Shown: positions 8,954-19,078 of the stretch, piece after piece
Numbering within the stretch: position 1 is the first letter of the stretch
How the letters are laid out: the number at the start of each line of letters is the position of its first letter
Assembly: GCA_009785045.1 (NCBI GenBank)
Contig: WQXC01000002.1
Span: forward strand, 1-35,226
Direction of reading: 5' to 3'
DNA from: Treponema sp.
GTDB lineage: Bacteria; Spirochaetota; Spirochaetia; Treponematales; Breznakiellaceae
DNA length: 35,226 nt
Translations under genes and position numbers: made by a program
Notes under the pieces: generated by a model
The model's database searches: none
What the model was told of the DNA's origin: nothing
What the model saw: the letters and a program-made list of their open reading frames with translations, nothing else

Positions 8954-9795
8954 GTAGAAAGTCCCGCGCCAATTGCTGTTGTATACTCAGCATTTTCAGG
9001 GTAGATAAATTCAATTCCATACATCGCAGAAATAACAGAAAACACTTTCTGCCCTATCGGATTTTTACTTCCATTACCAGTAACAATAACACGGCAGACT
9101 TCGTTAGTTCCGGAATTTTTTGCCTTTGCAGCAAAAACTGAAAGAACTCCAATTACCTGATACACCATATTAATAATGCCTAAAGCAATATCCGCAGGAG
9201 TTGCGGTATCCAGCATTTTTCCAAAATTGGAAGCGGTACTCTCCCCGTTTAAAAAACTTAAACTTGTATCGGTAATGTCACCTAATAGAAGATCTACCTG
9301 GTTTATTTTCCCGTTTTTTGCAAGTTCCATTATGTCACGGAATTCAGCAACCGGAAGAAGTTTTTTTGCAAGTCCCAGAATTGTTCCGCCTCCGACGCCA
9401 GTTCCGCCAAAATGAAAAATGCCTCTGTCGCCGGCTTCGATTATAACTGTTCCTGTCCCAATGTTGGTAATAATAATATTTTTCATGCCGGAAAGGTACA
9501 TTCCGCCAATACCTATCGCTTCTATTTCGTTAACTCTGCCTGTGGGAATACCAAAAATATCATCATTTATTTTTGACGCTCCTGCGCCGGTTATTGCAAT
9601 TTTTTCGACTGCGCTTATTTTTATGCCATTTTCCAGAACTATCTTTCCAAACGCGCCGGTAGCGGCTGTAATGGCATCCTGGGCTCTTGCTTTTATCTTT
9701 CTTGTAACTTTACCGTTTTCTATGGAAATTGCTTTTGTTGTAGTGCTGCCAATATCAATTCCGATTATCAATTTATTCTCCTGCGTATGTAACAC
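8950..9795 (-). CDS. coaW: Type II pantothenate kinase (CoaW/PanK-II-like)
   Basis: Acetate/sugar-kinase fold: IGIDIGSTTTK, ITGAGAS, GGTGVGGGTILGL, ESTASNFGK, VTGNGS, TAIGAGL. The track start is GTG (9795). An in-frame TTG at 9771 preceded by AGGAG gives MIIGIDIGSTTTK and may be the true start. Confidence 0.8.
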   Translation of the reverse strand: MLHTQENKLIIGIDIGSTTTKAISIENGKVTRKIKARAQDAITAATGAFGKIVLENGIKISAVEKIAITGAGASKINDDIFGIPTGRVNEIEAIGIGGMYLSGMKNIIITNIGTGTVIIEAGDRGIFHFGGTGVGGGTILGLAKKLLPVAEFRDIMELAKNGKINQVDLLLGDITDTSLSFLNGESTASNFGKMLDTATPADIALGIINMVYQVIGVLSVFAAKAKNSGTNEVCRVIVTGNGSKNPIGQKVFSVISAMYGIEFIYPENAEYTTAIGAGLST

Positions 9796-10874
9796 TATTC
9801 CTTAAAGCGATCTGCAATTTTATTAAATATTTTTATCAGCGTCGGATCAAAATGCGTTCCGCTGCCTTCCAAAATTATCTGCACCGCTTCTTTATGGCTA
9901 TAGGCTTTTTTATACGGGCGTACGGAAATAAGAGCATCGTAAACATCGGCAATCGCCATAATACGACCCAATAAAGGTATGTCGTTTCCTTTTAATTTAT
10001 TGGGATAACCAGTACCGTCCCACCATTCATGATGGGTTGTTGCGAATATTTTTGCGTATCTTAAGAACTCGCTTTCGTCTGCCAATATTTCAACTTTTTC
10101 CATTATTTGCTTTCCGACATGTGTGTGAATCTTCATATCTTCATATTCATCGTTGCTGAGTTTTCCAGGCTTTCTTAAAATATTATCGCTTATAAATATT
10201 TTTCCTACGTCATGAAGCTGACAGGACTGAACCAATAAATCTATATTCCAACCCTTTGTTTCTTCTTTGTATAAACCGCTTTGAATAACTTCGTTAAGCA
10301 GAATTCTAAGTCCCCGCTGCGTTCGTTCGATATGCTTACCGGTAATATCATCGCGGTATTCAACAAGTTCCGCCATTGTTTTTAACAGAGCATTTTGAAG
10401 CTGTAAAATGTTTTGTGTTTTTTCATCTATCATCTTTTGCAGATTATCATTAAAGTACTTAAGTTCTGCAGCCTGATGTTCAAGGGTTTTTTTCTGCTCT
10501 TCTACCAAAAGATGAACCTCGATACGTTTTAAAAGCAGAGCCGGCTGAATGGGTTTGGTAATGTAGTCCATTGCTCCCAACGAAAGAGCGGCAAGTTCAG
10601 CGTCGGATTCGGCGCGCGCGGTAAGGAAAATTACAGGAATATCTTTGGTTTCGGCTTTGGATTTAAGGAGTTTGATGGTTTGATAACCGTCCATTTCCGG
10701 CATATCAACATCCAATAGTATTAAATCCGGGATATTACTGCTTAAAAGGTTAAAAAGCTTCTCAGCCGACGGAGCAGTAGCAACAACATATTTATCTGAT
10801 AATATATTCTTGCCTATACGGAGGTTCGCGGGATTGTCATCCACCATTATAATCAAAGCTTTTTGTTTTGGCAT
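9795..10874 (-). CDS. Response regulator with HD-GYP domain (RpfG-like cyclic di-GMP phosphodiesterase)
   Basis: N-terminal receiver (MVDDNPANLRIG, DLILLDVDMPEMDG, YITKPI). HD-GYP signatures: HDVGK, HTHVGK, THHEWWDGTGYPNKLKG, RIMAIADVYDAL. Confidence 0.92.
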   Translation of the reverse strand: MPKQKALIIMVDDNPANLRIGKNILSDKYVVATAPSAEKLFNLLSSNIPDLILLDVDMPEMDGYQTIKLLKSKAETKDIPVIFLTARAESDAELAALSLGAMDYITKPIQPALLLKRIEVHLLVEEQKKTLEHQAAELKYFNDNLQKMIDEKTQNILQLQNALLKTMAELVEYRDDITGKHIERTQRGLRILLNEVIQSGLYKEETKGWNIDLLVQSCQLHDVGKIFISDNILRKPGKLSNDEYEDMKIHTHVGKQIMEKVEILADESEFLRYAKIFATTHHEWWDGTGYPNKLKGNDIPLLGRIMAIADVYDALISVRPYKKAYSHKEAVQIILEGSGTHFDPTLIKIFNKIADRFKE

Positions 10875-10926
10875 GATACATTATACTATAAATCGTAACA
10901 TATGTCCATAAACCTGTAAAAAAGCG

Positions 10927-13900
10927 TCAGGAATTACTATTTATTGCCTTTTTTACAGTTTTTATAGCATTGTCAAATTCAGTTATAAGAACATCATCGG
11001 AAATTTTGTCGATTATTTCTTTAGTTGCTTCATCCAATGACTGTATATTTATAATTTTTAATATTCTGTCGATGTTTTCTGCATTTTTAGTAATTAATGC
11101 TTTTTCCAATTTTTTAAGCAGTGTTATAAACTTTTCATCGCTGCCTGACACTTTATTACTGTCATTCCCTGATATCTTATTTGCATCAAGATAAATAATT
11201 ATACTTTCCATTAGGTCGGATAGGTGATCAAAAAACTTATGGGCATTTCCGCTAATAAAAGATAAATCTCCATTCTTGCCGGCTTCTTCCAAAGCAGCGG
11301 CTTCTGCAGATAATTCAGACGCGCCTATAGCGCCGGAAGCGCTTTTTAAAGCATGGACATGAATAATAAATGACGGAAGGAAAGAGTCTGTTTCAAGAAT
11401 CTTCCGCAGCGTTTGTAGCCTTTCCTGCGCATCTTTACAGAAAGTAGATAACACGGAGATATATCCACCTTCTGTACCGCCTGTCATGGATATACCCTTC
11501 TGCACATTTACACCTTTAATTACAGGAACCTGAGCGGTTTTTTTATCTTGTTTATCCACAGTAACTCCCTTTTCCCTCTTGTCTTCAGGAATCCATCTGT
11601 TAAGAATATCATCCAGCGCAGATACATCAATCGGTTTTGCAAGGAAGTCATTGAAGCTTTTTTCTATGAACATTTCTCTGACTCCAAAAACAGCATTTGC
11701 AGTTAAAGCGATTATCGGGATTCTGTCTGAGTAAGATATCCCCTTATCTTTTTCCCAGTCACGGATAATTGCAGTTGCTTCAACGCCGTCCATATCGGGC
11801 ATCATGTGATCCATAAATATAATATCGTATTTAAAATGTTTAACCAGCTCTGTTGCTTCAGCTCCGCTAAGGCACGTGTCAACTTTTACATGATAAGGAG
11901 CCATTAAACCTTCGGCAACTTTTAAATTTGTTTGTATATCATCAACAACAAGTATTCGCGCATCCGGAAATGCATATCGGATAATACCGGAAACAACAGC
12001 GCCTTCCGAATAACCCTTACTGTCATCCCTTCCGTTTAGGATATTTGCAAGCGACAATGATTGTATCGGTAAAGACACAAAACGAACATTGGAAATATAA
12101 GCTTCTGTTCCCCATTCCACCATTAATGCAAGCGGCGGTTTTCTTCCTCCAGGATACTCGGCATCCGGTTTTTCCATTACTTTCTTTATTTTATCATGAA
12201 TACCATAACCGGAAAGAATAAGTGACCATTCATTTTCAAAAAGCGCTTTGGTAAAATCATCAATACATGTAACCAATTGATAAGGGACGCCTAAATTTTC
12301 CAAAGACCAGGCTACAGAATTTGCATAAATGGATCTGCCTTCGTAAATTAATACATTTTTATCTTTTGCATTTTCTACTACTGCAAATGTTTCATCTGAA
12401 TCCACACCCTGAGGAATTGTTGCGGTAAAAATACTGCCTTTGCCAATATCACTGTCCATGGTTATGTCACCATCCATGATAAGGCACAGCCGTTTTGTAA
12501 TTGCTAAACCCAGTCCGGTTCCTTCTATGTTTCTGTTTCTTCTAAGATCTACTTGTACAAATTCACCAAATAATCTTTTTTGATCTTCAAGGCTAATACC
12601 CTTGCCGGTGTCTGCTACGGTAAAACAAAGCCATACTTTATTATCTTTTCTGTGCCGCACAGTAATGGTTAGGCTGATAAATCCTCTTTCTGTAAATTTT
12701 GCAGCATTGGAAAGCAAGTTAAGCAGAATTTGACGAAGGCGTACTTCATCTCCAATCAGGCTGTTTGGTATTTGTCCGTCAATATTTGTATAAAAACGTA
12801 TAGGTTTATCTTTAAGCCGGGTGCGAATAATATTTACAGTATCGTTAACAAGAGAGGCAAGCAGGTACCTGACAGGTATAATTTCCATTTTGCCGGCTTC
12901 TATTTTAGAAAAATCCAGAATGTCATTAATGATAGAGATAAGATTATTCCCCGCCTGTTTAATGTCCTGTGCATAACTTCTTGCTTCGTCGCAAAGATCG
13001 CTTCGCAGAAGAAGCTCCGCCATTCCGGTGATGGCATTCATCGGCGTGCGAATCTCATGGCTCATGCTCGCAAGGAAGCTACTCTTTGTACGATTTGCCA
13101 TTTCCGCTTCTTCACGCAGTTCTACAAGACGGCTATTTTGAGCTCTGATTTCATCTACAATGTTAAAAACATACTCACCTGTTTTTTCTACATTGTTCTG
13201 ATAAACGATAAGCATTCTTTCGATATCTTCTTTTGAGATATTAGACTGCTCAATCATGGCGCCAAGGCTTTTCCTGATATTTTCGTAATTAACAAGAGCA
13301 GTCTCGTCAGTCTGAGCATCCATGCTTCCTTTTAAATAGGAAATAGTAATGTTTAAAAGTTCGCTGCGGCTTACGATATCAAAGACCAGGGATTTTAGCT
13401 TACTGTCCGTATAATGGAAAAGACGTTTTGTTTTAAAAGGGTCTGCCATTCCCTGTTCCAGCAAAGTTCCAAAAAACACAGCCGTTAAAGTCTGGTTGTG
13501 GTGTGTAAAAAGCTCTTCGCCGTATGTATTAAATCCAATCATTGGATATTTTTTAAATACATTATTAAACTCATCTACTATATTCTTGTCTACAAGTTCC
13601 AGGTAACGCTGAATGCAATTAAAAAGAAGACAACCCTGAATACCAGGTAAAAATTGTGTGGTTCCGGCTATACCTTCTTCTGCATTTGCAATAATGTCTC
13701 CCTGCTTAAGCAGAAACACTTTGGTACCGGCTTCTATGTAGCAGTAAAACTGCAGACCTTTACCGTTAATAACAAGGTTAGGACTGCGTAAATAAACGCT
13801 GTCTCCCAAAACAAGCCCAAGAGGATTTCTTGCAAAAACTTCCAGTGTTAGCTCGCTTACATCTTTTACTCCGACCTGTCTGGCATAAAATTCCGCCGCA

Positions 13901-14571
13901 GGTTCACCGTTAATCTCCCAGGCAATTCTCTGCATAATTTCAACACGGGTAATGGTGAACGATGCTGTTGTGGGTAAATAATGAACATAATGGTTAAAGT
14001 AAAAAGGTATTTTCATCTTAAGGATTGCAGCAACAAGTCCGTCTCCGGACATTTTATCGCCTGCTCCTACAAGAGTTTTTGTAAAAGTCATTTCGTCTGC
14101 GGCAGCTCCGCCGACAAATGCCATGTTAAGATCCTTCTCCATGGAGAATTCTTTCATTATTAATTCGCCAAGACAAAGGCCGTCAAAAAAAATCAATCCA
14201 AGGTATTCATCAGGGTTTATATTATGACCGGCTGTTTTGTTTTTTAGTTCCGAAATAGCCAGATGGGCGGCAAGGATAGGATCCCTTTTTACACCCTCCT
14301 GAAAGGAAAAATAGACTTCTGCTACTTCGTCGGAAGAAAGGGACATGACTGTAATACCGGTTCTAAGCGCTCCGCTGCTTGACCAACCCCCGTACATTGA
14401 AGCGCCGATACACACAGCTCCGGGAAATGCCTGAACAAGAGCTTTCTGGATTTTATATTCTTCAAAGGATGGCGAGAAGAAGTAGACAACAACCTTAATT
14501 CTAGGCTGCCCTACTTCGTCAATGATTTTTTGAATGTTCCAATCCTGTGAAGATGTTACCTTTACAGCCAT
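10927..14571 (-). CDS. FIST-domain hybrid sensor histidine kinase (FIST_N/FIST_C - HisKA - HATPase - pseudo-receiver - receiver - Hpt)
   Basis: N-terminal FIST sequence ([41 protein letters not shown]...); HisKA '[21 protein letters not shown]'; HATPase '[13 protein letters not shown]', 'VADTGKGIS', 'GTGLGLAI'; receiver '[14 protein letters not shown]'; Hpt '[17 protein letters not shown]'. Confidence 0.92.
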   Translation of the reverse strand: MAVKVTSSQDWNIQKIIDEVGQPRIKVVVYFFSPSFEEYKIQKALVQAFPGAVCIGASMYGGWSSSGALRTGITVMSLSSDEVAEVYFSFQEGVKRDPILAAHLAISELKNKTAGHNINPDEYLGLIFFDGLCLGELIMKEFSMEKDLNMAFVGGAAADEMTFTKTLVGAGDKMSGDGLVAAILKMKIPFYFNHYVHYLPTTASFTITRVEIMQRIAWEINGEPAAEFYARQVGVKDVSELTLEVFARNPLGLVLGDSVYLRSPNLVINGKGLQFYCYIEAGTKVFLLKQGDIIANAEEGIAGTTQFLPGIQGCLLFNCIQRYLELVDKNIVDEFNNVFKKYPMIGFNTYGEELFTHHNQTLTAVFFGTLLEQGMADPFKTKRLFHYTDSKLKSLVFDIVSRSELLNITISYLKGSMDAQTDETALVNYENIRKSLGAMIEQSNISKEDIERMLIVYQNNVEKTGEYVFNIVDEIRAQNSRLVELREEAEMANRTKSSFLASMSHEIRTPMNAITGMAELLLRSDLCDEARSYAQDIKQAGNNLISIINDILDFSKIEAGKMEIIPVRYLLASLVNDTVNIIRTRLKDKPIRFYTNIDGQIPNSLIGDEVRLRQILLNLLSNAAKFTERGFISLTITVRHRKDNKVWLCFTVADTGKGISLEDQKRLFGEFVQVDLRRNRNIEGTGLGLAITKRLCLIMDGDITMDSDIGKGSIFTATIPQGVDSDETFAVVENAKDKNVLIYEGRSIYANSVAWSLENLGVPYQLVTCIDDFTKALFENEWSLILSGYGIHDKIKKVMEKPDAEYPGGRKPPLALMVEWGTEAYISNVRFVSLPIQSLSLANILNGRDDSKGYSEGAVVSGIIRYAFPDARILVVDDIQTNLKVAEGLMAPYHVKVDTCLSGAEATELVKHFKYDIIFMDHMMPDMDGVEATAIIRDWEKDKGISYSDRIPIIALTANAVFGVREMFIEKSFNDFLAKPIDVSALDDILNRWIPEDKREKGVTVDKQDKKTAQVPVIKGVNVQKGISMTGGTEGGYISVLSTFCKDAQERLQTLRKILETDSFLPSFIIHVHALKSASGAIGASELSAEAAALEEAGKNGDLSFISGNAHKFFDHLSDLMESIIIYLDANKISGNDSNKVSGSDEKFITLLKKLEKALITKNAENIDRILKIINIQSLDEATKEIIDKISDDVLITEFDNAIKTVKKAINSNS

Positions 14572-14612
14572 ACTTCAGTTTAACACAGAATTAGGGAATT
14601 TAAAACATAATA

Positions 14613-16682
14613 TTAAATCTTTTTCTTACTTAATAGCTCAACGGCTTCATGCGCCGTGGCGGCGTTAATCACAGCCTCGCGGACGGTTTCTTCCCTTAAA
14701 ATTGAACCAACAGCAGCAAGAAACTGCACATGCAAGCCGCAGGCTTTCTTCGGCGAAACAACCAAGACAAAGATTCGCGAGGGCTGACCATCCATTGACT
14801 CAAAATCGATGCCTGCCTTCTTTATACCTACCGCTACTGCAGTGCTTTCAATACCGTCTGTTTTTCCATGAGGCAGGGCAATCCCGTGATCCATACCGGT
14901 ACTCATGGTTTGTTCACGTTCCATAACATCCGCCAAAACAGTGTCACGATCCAAAAGGATGTTTGCGGCTGCAAGCACATCTACCAATTCTTTAATAACC
15001 TCTTCCTTGGTTTCGCCTTTTAATTCCATGGAAAAACAATGCGGATCCAGCAGGGCAAGAATATCTTTTGTGGTGCGGGCTTCGGCATCAAGCAGCTCCT
15101 TTTTCATTTCCTCCGGAGCTATGGATGTTTTTAATTTTTCTATAGTATGCGAAAGATCAAGAATAACTTCGTAAATTTCGTTTTTCACAAACGGCATGTC
15201 TGTTTTGGAAGTTGAAATCGCAATTGATTTTTTATCTTCGGTAATAATAAGAGCAATATCATCCTTGTGGGCTTTAGAAATGCCTTCATCAATATTCATG
15301 GTCTGAAGATAAAAACCTTCATTTCGCAGTTCGTTTAATAAATTGTCAATAACGAGATCTGCAATTTCTGCAGATTCAAAATTCCATACTTCTTTTACGG
15401 TATCATCGTTCTTTACCGATTTTCTTGTTCCTTGCCGCGAACTTTTCAACGCTAAACCAAGCAAAGGAGAAGAAGCAACAATGGTAAGAAAAATCATAAA
15501 AACCGCAGAGGAAAAAAGCTGGTTGTCAAGAACTCCGGCGGCAAGCCCAATACCGCAAGTAATTAAAGCGCCTTCGCCGCGGGGGATCATACCCGTTCCA
15601 ATTCTAAGAGCGCCTATACGGTTGAAACCCAAAAGCAGCGCAGGACCTCCAGCGCCGATTATTTTTGCCAAAATTACTGCCAATGTGTATATTGCGCCAA
15701 AGATCAAAACAGACGGCGAAATAATTTCTTTAACATTGACCATCATACCCATTACTGCAAAAAACATTGGCACAAAAAACACATACAGCGGACGGATACG
15801 TTCCTGAATTACTGCAGCAATATCGGTTTTTGAAAGTGAGAGCCCGGCAATATACGCGCCCATGATTAATGCTAATCCCTGTCTTTCAAGAAGACCGGCA
15901 AGTATTAATGCAAACCCAAGAGCAAGTACGGAAAAATCCAGACTGTTCTTAAAAAATTTTAAGAAACTGGCAAACACTTTTGATATGATAACAAAAACAA
16001 CTGTAACTCCCAGCCAGATTCCAAAAACTTTGCCAGCCATCAGTGCAATTGCAAGCGCCGAAAGTCCGTCTCCAGTATTTCCGCTCATTACAGAAACAAT
16101 TCCCATTACTACAGCCAGCAAAATAATCCAAACAACATCATCAAATACTGCAGCAGTTAAAATGGTTACGCCTTCCGGAGATTCAATTTTTTTACGCTCA
16201 GAAAGAGTACGGGCGCTTATACCTACAGAAGTTGTTGCGGCAATTATGCCTAAAAACAAGCAGTGCGGATCCCAAAAGGAAGCGTTAAAAACAAAAACAC
16301 CGCATAATGTTCCCGCCGCAAAAGAAAGAAGCGCGCCGCTTACGCCGATAATGCCGCCGGCTACTGAATAACGGAGAAATAAACTTAAATTGGTTTCAAG
16401 GCCGGAAACAAAGAGCAGGACGATCGAGGCAACTGTGGCAAAACCGTATAATTCAACACTTACTGCAACGCCGCTTGCCTCTGCAAGCGGAAAAATTCCC
16501 TGCGGAAAACCTGGCAGTACAATGCCGCCAAGCGCATAAGGACCAATAATTACACCTGCCATTAATTCACCCAGCACAGAAGGTATTCCTATCTTCTTTG
16601 CCAATTGACCAAACAGGCGTACTGAAAATAAAATAACGCCAATCTGGAGAACCAGTACGGCAACAAGTTCTGTTATTTGCAT
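14613..16682 (-). CDS. CPA2-family Na+(K+)/H+ antiporter fused to a C-terminal PTS EIIA (fructose/mannitol-type) domain
   Basis: N-terminal multi-TM antiporter (SVLGELMAGVIIGPYALGG..., LLFVSGLETNL, GMIPRGEGALI). C-terminal EIIA 'TVLADVMEREQTMSTGMDHGIALPHGKTDGI...', with the active-site His in ALPHGKT. Confidence 0.9.
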   Translation of the reverse strand: MQITELVAVLVLQIGVILFSVRLFGQLAKKIGIPSVLGELMAGVIIGPYALGGIVLPGFPQGIFPLAEASGVAVSVELYGFATVASIVLLFVSGLETNLSLFLRYSVAGGIIGVSGALLSFAAGTLCGVFVFNASFWDPHCLFLGIIAATTSVGISARTLSERKKIESPEGVTILTAAVFDDVVWIILLAVVMGIVSVMSGNTGDGLSALAIALMAGKVFGIWLGVTVVFVIISKVFASFLKFFKNSLDFSVLALGFALILAGLLERQGLALIMGAYIAGLSLSKTDIAAVIQERIRPLYVFFVPMFFAVMGMMVNVKEIISPSVLIFGAIYTLAVILAKIIGAGGPALLLGFNRIGALRIGTGMIPRGEGALITCGIGLAAGVLDNQLFSSAVFMIFLTIVASSPLLGLALKSSRQGTRKSVKNDDTVKEVWNFESAEIADLVIDNLLNELRNEGFYLQTMNIDEGISKAHKDDIALIITEDKKSIAISTSKTDMPFVKNEIYEVILDLSHTIEKLKTSIAPEEMKKELLDAEARTTKDILALLDPHCFSMELKGETKEEVIKELVDVLAAANILLDRDTVLADVMEREQTMSTGMDHGIALPHGKTDGIESTAVAVGIKKAGIDFESMDGQPSRIFVLVVSPKKACGLHVQFLAAVGSILREETVREAVINAATAHEAVELLSKKKI

Positions 16683-16746
16683 AAATTTACTCTAAGCGTA
16701 ATTCTAAGTCTTCTTATAGAGCATGTCTAGTGGTAATTTATGATAA

Positions 16747-17532
16747 TCAGCCGGTTTGTGAGTAGCGTTCAAGGAAACGTTTCATGCGTTCACTGGAAGG
16801 ATTGTCAAGCAGCTCCGGAGGCCCGTATTCAACAATAACACCTTCGTCCATAAACAGTATTGTATCGGCAACTTCACGCGCAAACTGCATTTCGTGCGTT
16901 ACGATGATCATTGTAGTATTTTTTACAGCCAGACTGCGGATAACCTTTAATACTTCGCCGGTTAATTCCGGATCAAGCGCGGAAGTCGGCTCGTCAAAAC
17001 ACAGAATATCCGGCTTTAATGCCAGCGCTCTGGCAATGGCAACACGCTGCTGCTGTCCGCCGGACAACTGATGCGGATAAAAATCGCGTTTTGCAGATAG
17101 ACCAATTTGATCAAGAAGCAGCATACCTTCGCGGTGTATTTCTTCGATAATGCTTTTCTTGTTTTTTTTGTAATCTTCAAGTTTTTTAGCAGCCAGTTCG
17201 CGGGCAAGCACAACATTCTGAAAAGCCGTGTATTGCGGAAACAGGTTAAATGCCTGAAATACAAGTCCAAAGTGCAGCCGTTTTTGACGCATAATTGCTT
17301 TATCGTACCGGATATGATCTTCAGAATCGTATAATGTTTCTCCGCGTACAATAATGCGTCCAGTATCAAGTTTTTCCAGAAAATTTAAACAGCGTAAAAG
17401 CGTGGTTTTCCCGCTGCCGCTTGAACCGATTATGGCAAGAACTTCGCCTTCATTCAAAGAAAAATTTATGTTATTTAAAACCTCTGCGGATCCAAAGCGC
17501 TTTGAAATATTATGTGCTTCCAGAATAATCAT
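16747..17532 (-). CDS. Polar amino-acid ABC transporter ATP-binding protein
   Basis: Walker A GSSGSGKTT, signature LSGGQQQRVAIARALA, Walker B ILCFDEPTSALDP, THEMQFAREVAD. Confidence 0.92.
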   Translation of the reverse strand: MIILEAHNISKRFGSAEVLNNINFSLNEGEVLAIIGSSGSGKTTLLRCLNFLEKLDTGRIIVRGETLYDSEDHIRYDKAIMRQKRLHFGLVFQAFNLFPQYTAFQNVVLARELAAKKLEDYKKNKKSIIEEIHREGMLLLDQIGLSAKRDFYPHQLSGGQQQRVAIARALALKPDILCFDEPTSALDPELTGEVLKVIRSLAVKNTTMIIVTHEMQFAREVADTILFMDEGVIVEYGPPELLDNPSSERMKRFLERYSQTG

Positions 17533-17535
17533 CGT

Positions 17536-18183
17536 TTACGCCCTAAAGAAATTTAATCTTTTTTCTATATGTCCAAACAGTAAAGTAAGGATCCCGACAA
17601 ACATTAAATAAAATGCTCCTGTATAAAACAATGGCCAAATAATTGCCCTTGTGGCAGCAAAAGTTTCTGCAACTCTGATTATTTCCACGACCATGATTAC
17701 CCGCGCCAGTGCAGTATCCTTTACCAGAGTGATAACTTCGTTTGACATGGGAGCGGTGATTCTTTTGATAACCTGAAGCAGAACAACACGGAAGAAAACC
17801 TGGGTTTTTGTCATCCCAAGAACTTTCCCCGCTTCATACTGGCTTTGAGAAATGCTTTCTATGCCTCCGCGGTATATTTCGCTGAAATAACATGCGTAGT
17901 TAATGGAAAAAGCGATAATAGCAGCGTTGATTCTTGATGATATCGGCGCGCCGAATATAAAACCCGGCACATAAAAGACAATAAAAATCTGGAGCATCAA
18001 AGGTACGCCCCTGATGCACCAAACAAAAATTTTAACAAGGATTCTAAGCGGCGCTATCTTCGACATGGACCCGAAGGAAATAATCAAGCCCAGCGGAAGA
18101 GCAAACAAAAGGGTCAGCGAAAAAATAAGGCATGTGGTTTGAAAACCCTGTAATAGCCTTAACGTGACCGCCCAGAAATCCAT
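17536..18183 (-). CDS. Amino-acid ABC transporter permease (HisM/GlnP type)
   Basis: 215 aa multi-TM. EAA loop 'EAGKVLGMTKTQVFFRVVLLQVIKRITAPMSNEVITLVKDTAL', 'RGVPLMLQIF'. Confidence 0.9.
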   Translation of the reverse strand: MDFWAVTLRLLQGFQTTCLIFSLTLLFALPLGLIISFGSMSKIAPLRILVKIFVWCIRGVPLMLQIFIVFYVPGFIFGAPISSRINAAIIAFSINYACYFSEIYRGGIESISQSQYEAGKVLGMTKTQVFFRVVLLQVIKRITAPMSNEVITLVKDTALARVIMVVEIIRVAETFAATRAIIWPLFYTGAFYLMFVGILTLLFGHIEKRLNFFRA

Positions 18184-18192
18184 GCTTAGGAA

Positions 18193-18993
18193 TTATCCCC
18201 TAAAATTAATATCCAGAACGAGTGAATCTTCAAGCCCGTATTTTCTGGCAAGTTCCATCATTGTTCCGTCGTCATACAGTTCTTTTAAGGCATTGTTTAC
18301 TCTCTGTGTAAGGTCGCTTCCCTTTTTAAAACCAACAGCAAATACTTCGTGTTTCAATGTGATATCTGCAATTGTTAAATCGGAATAGTCTCCCGAACCG
18401 GCAAGTCTTTGCGCCAGAAGAACGTCAATTATCGCAAAATCAACAGCTCCGGATTTTACTTCCAGGAATGTATTAATCTGCGCCGGCGAACCTATGATAT
18501 TACCATTAGCGCCGATAAGTTCTTTTGCATATGATTCACCTGCAGATCCGCTTTCGACTGCTGCGGTTCTTCCTGCCAAACTGTCGATACTTCTGAACTC
18601 GCCAGCTCTTACAGTCCTGACAACTACGCACTGCTGATTGCGAAGATAGCTGTAGCTAAAATCTACCATGTTGCTTCTTGGGATTCCGTTTTCGGATGCA
18701 TTGGCTGTAAATCCGTTCCAAATGGCATTGATTGTTCCGGCTTCAAGTTCCTGATATTTGTTTGCCCATTCAATTTCCTGGAACTCTACTGCCATACCCA
18801 GCTTCTGGCCGACAAGAATGGCAAGGTCTGTGTCGAAACCGGTCCAGTTGCCCCTTGCATCTCTAAAGTTCATTGGCTCATATTCGGTAACTCCGCAAAC
18901 GAGCTTTCCGGCTGTCTTGTTGCCGCATGATGTAAAAAACACCATACTTGTCAGCAATAATACTGCCAATACCAGATAAATAATTCTTTTCAT
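18193..18993 (-). CDS. Amino-acid ABC transporter substrate-binding lipoprotein
   Basis: Signal/lipobox 'LLTSMVFFTSCGNK'; SBP_bac_3 motifs 'GFDTDLAILVGQKLGMAVEFQEIEWANKYQELEAGTINAIWNGFT'. Confidence 0.9.
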   Translation of the reverse strand: MKRIIYLVLAVLLLTSMVFFTSCGNKTAGKLVCGVTEYEPMNFRDARGNWTGFDTDLAILVGQKLGMAVEFQEIEWANKYQELEAGTINAIWNGFTANASENGIPRSNMVDFSYSYLRNQQCVVVRTVRAGEFRSIDSLAGRTAAVESGSAGESYAKELIGANGNIIGSPAQINTFLEVKSGAVDFAIIDVLLAQRLAGSGDYSDLTIADITLKHEVFAVGFKKGSDLTQRVNNALKELYDDGTMMELARKYGLEDSLVLDINFRG

Positions 18994-19078
18994 AATACTT
19001 TCTCTCCTTATTAGTATTAATAAAATATGTTAATAACCTATTGTATCACAGGCAAAATAAATATACGAGGCATTAACC

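Noticed and set aside
9176-9805. Plus-strand ORFs 9176-9415 and 9419-9805
   Set aside because: Antisense to pantothenate kinase; Pro/Ile/Ser-rich antisense artefacts.
12730-13236. 168-aa plus-strand ORF opposite the FIST kinase
   Set aside because: Antisense to the HisKA/HATPase region; no family-like motifs.
14702-16371. Several plus-strand ORFs (14702-14926, 14905-15174, 15343-15807, 15862-16371) opposite the antiporter
   Set aside because: They lie antisense to a well-supported antiporter-EIIA gene and show low-complexity Ser/Pro/Ile-rich translations typical of antisense frames.
16747-18993. Amino-acid ABC transporter cassette
   Set aside because: Checked for oddities. Walker A, signature and Walker B are canonical and the gene order is ordinary; no finding reported.
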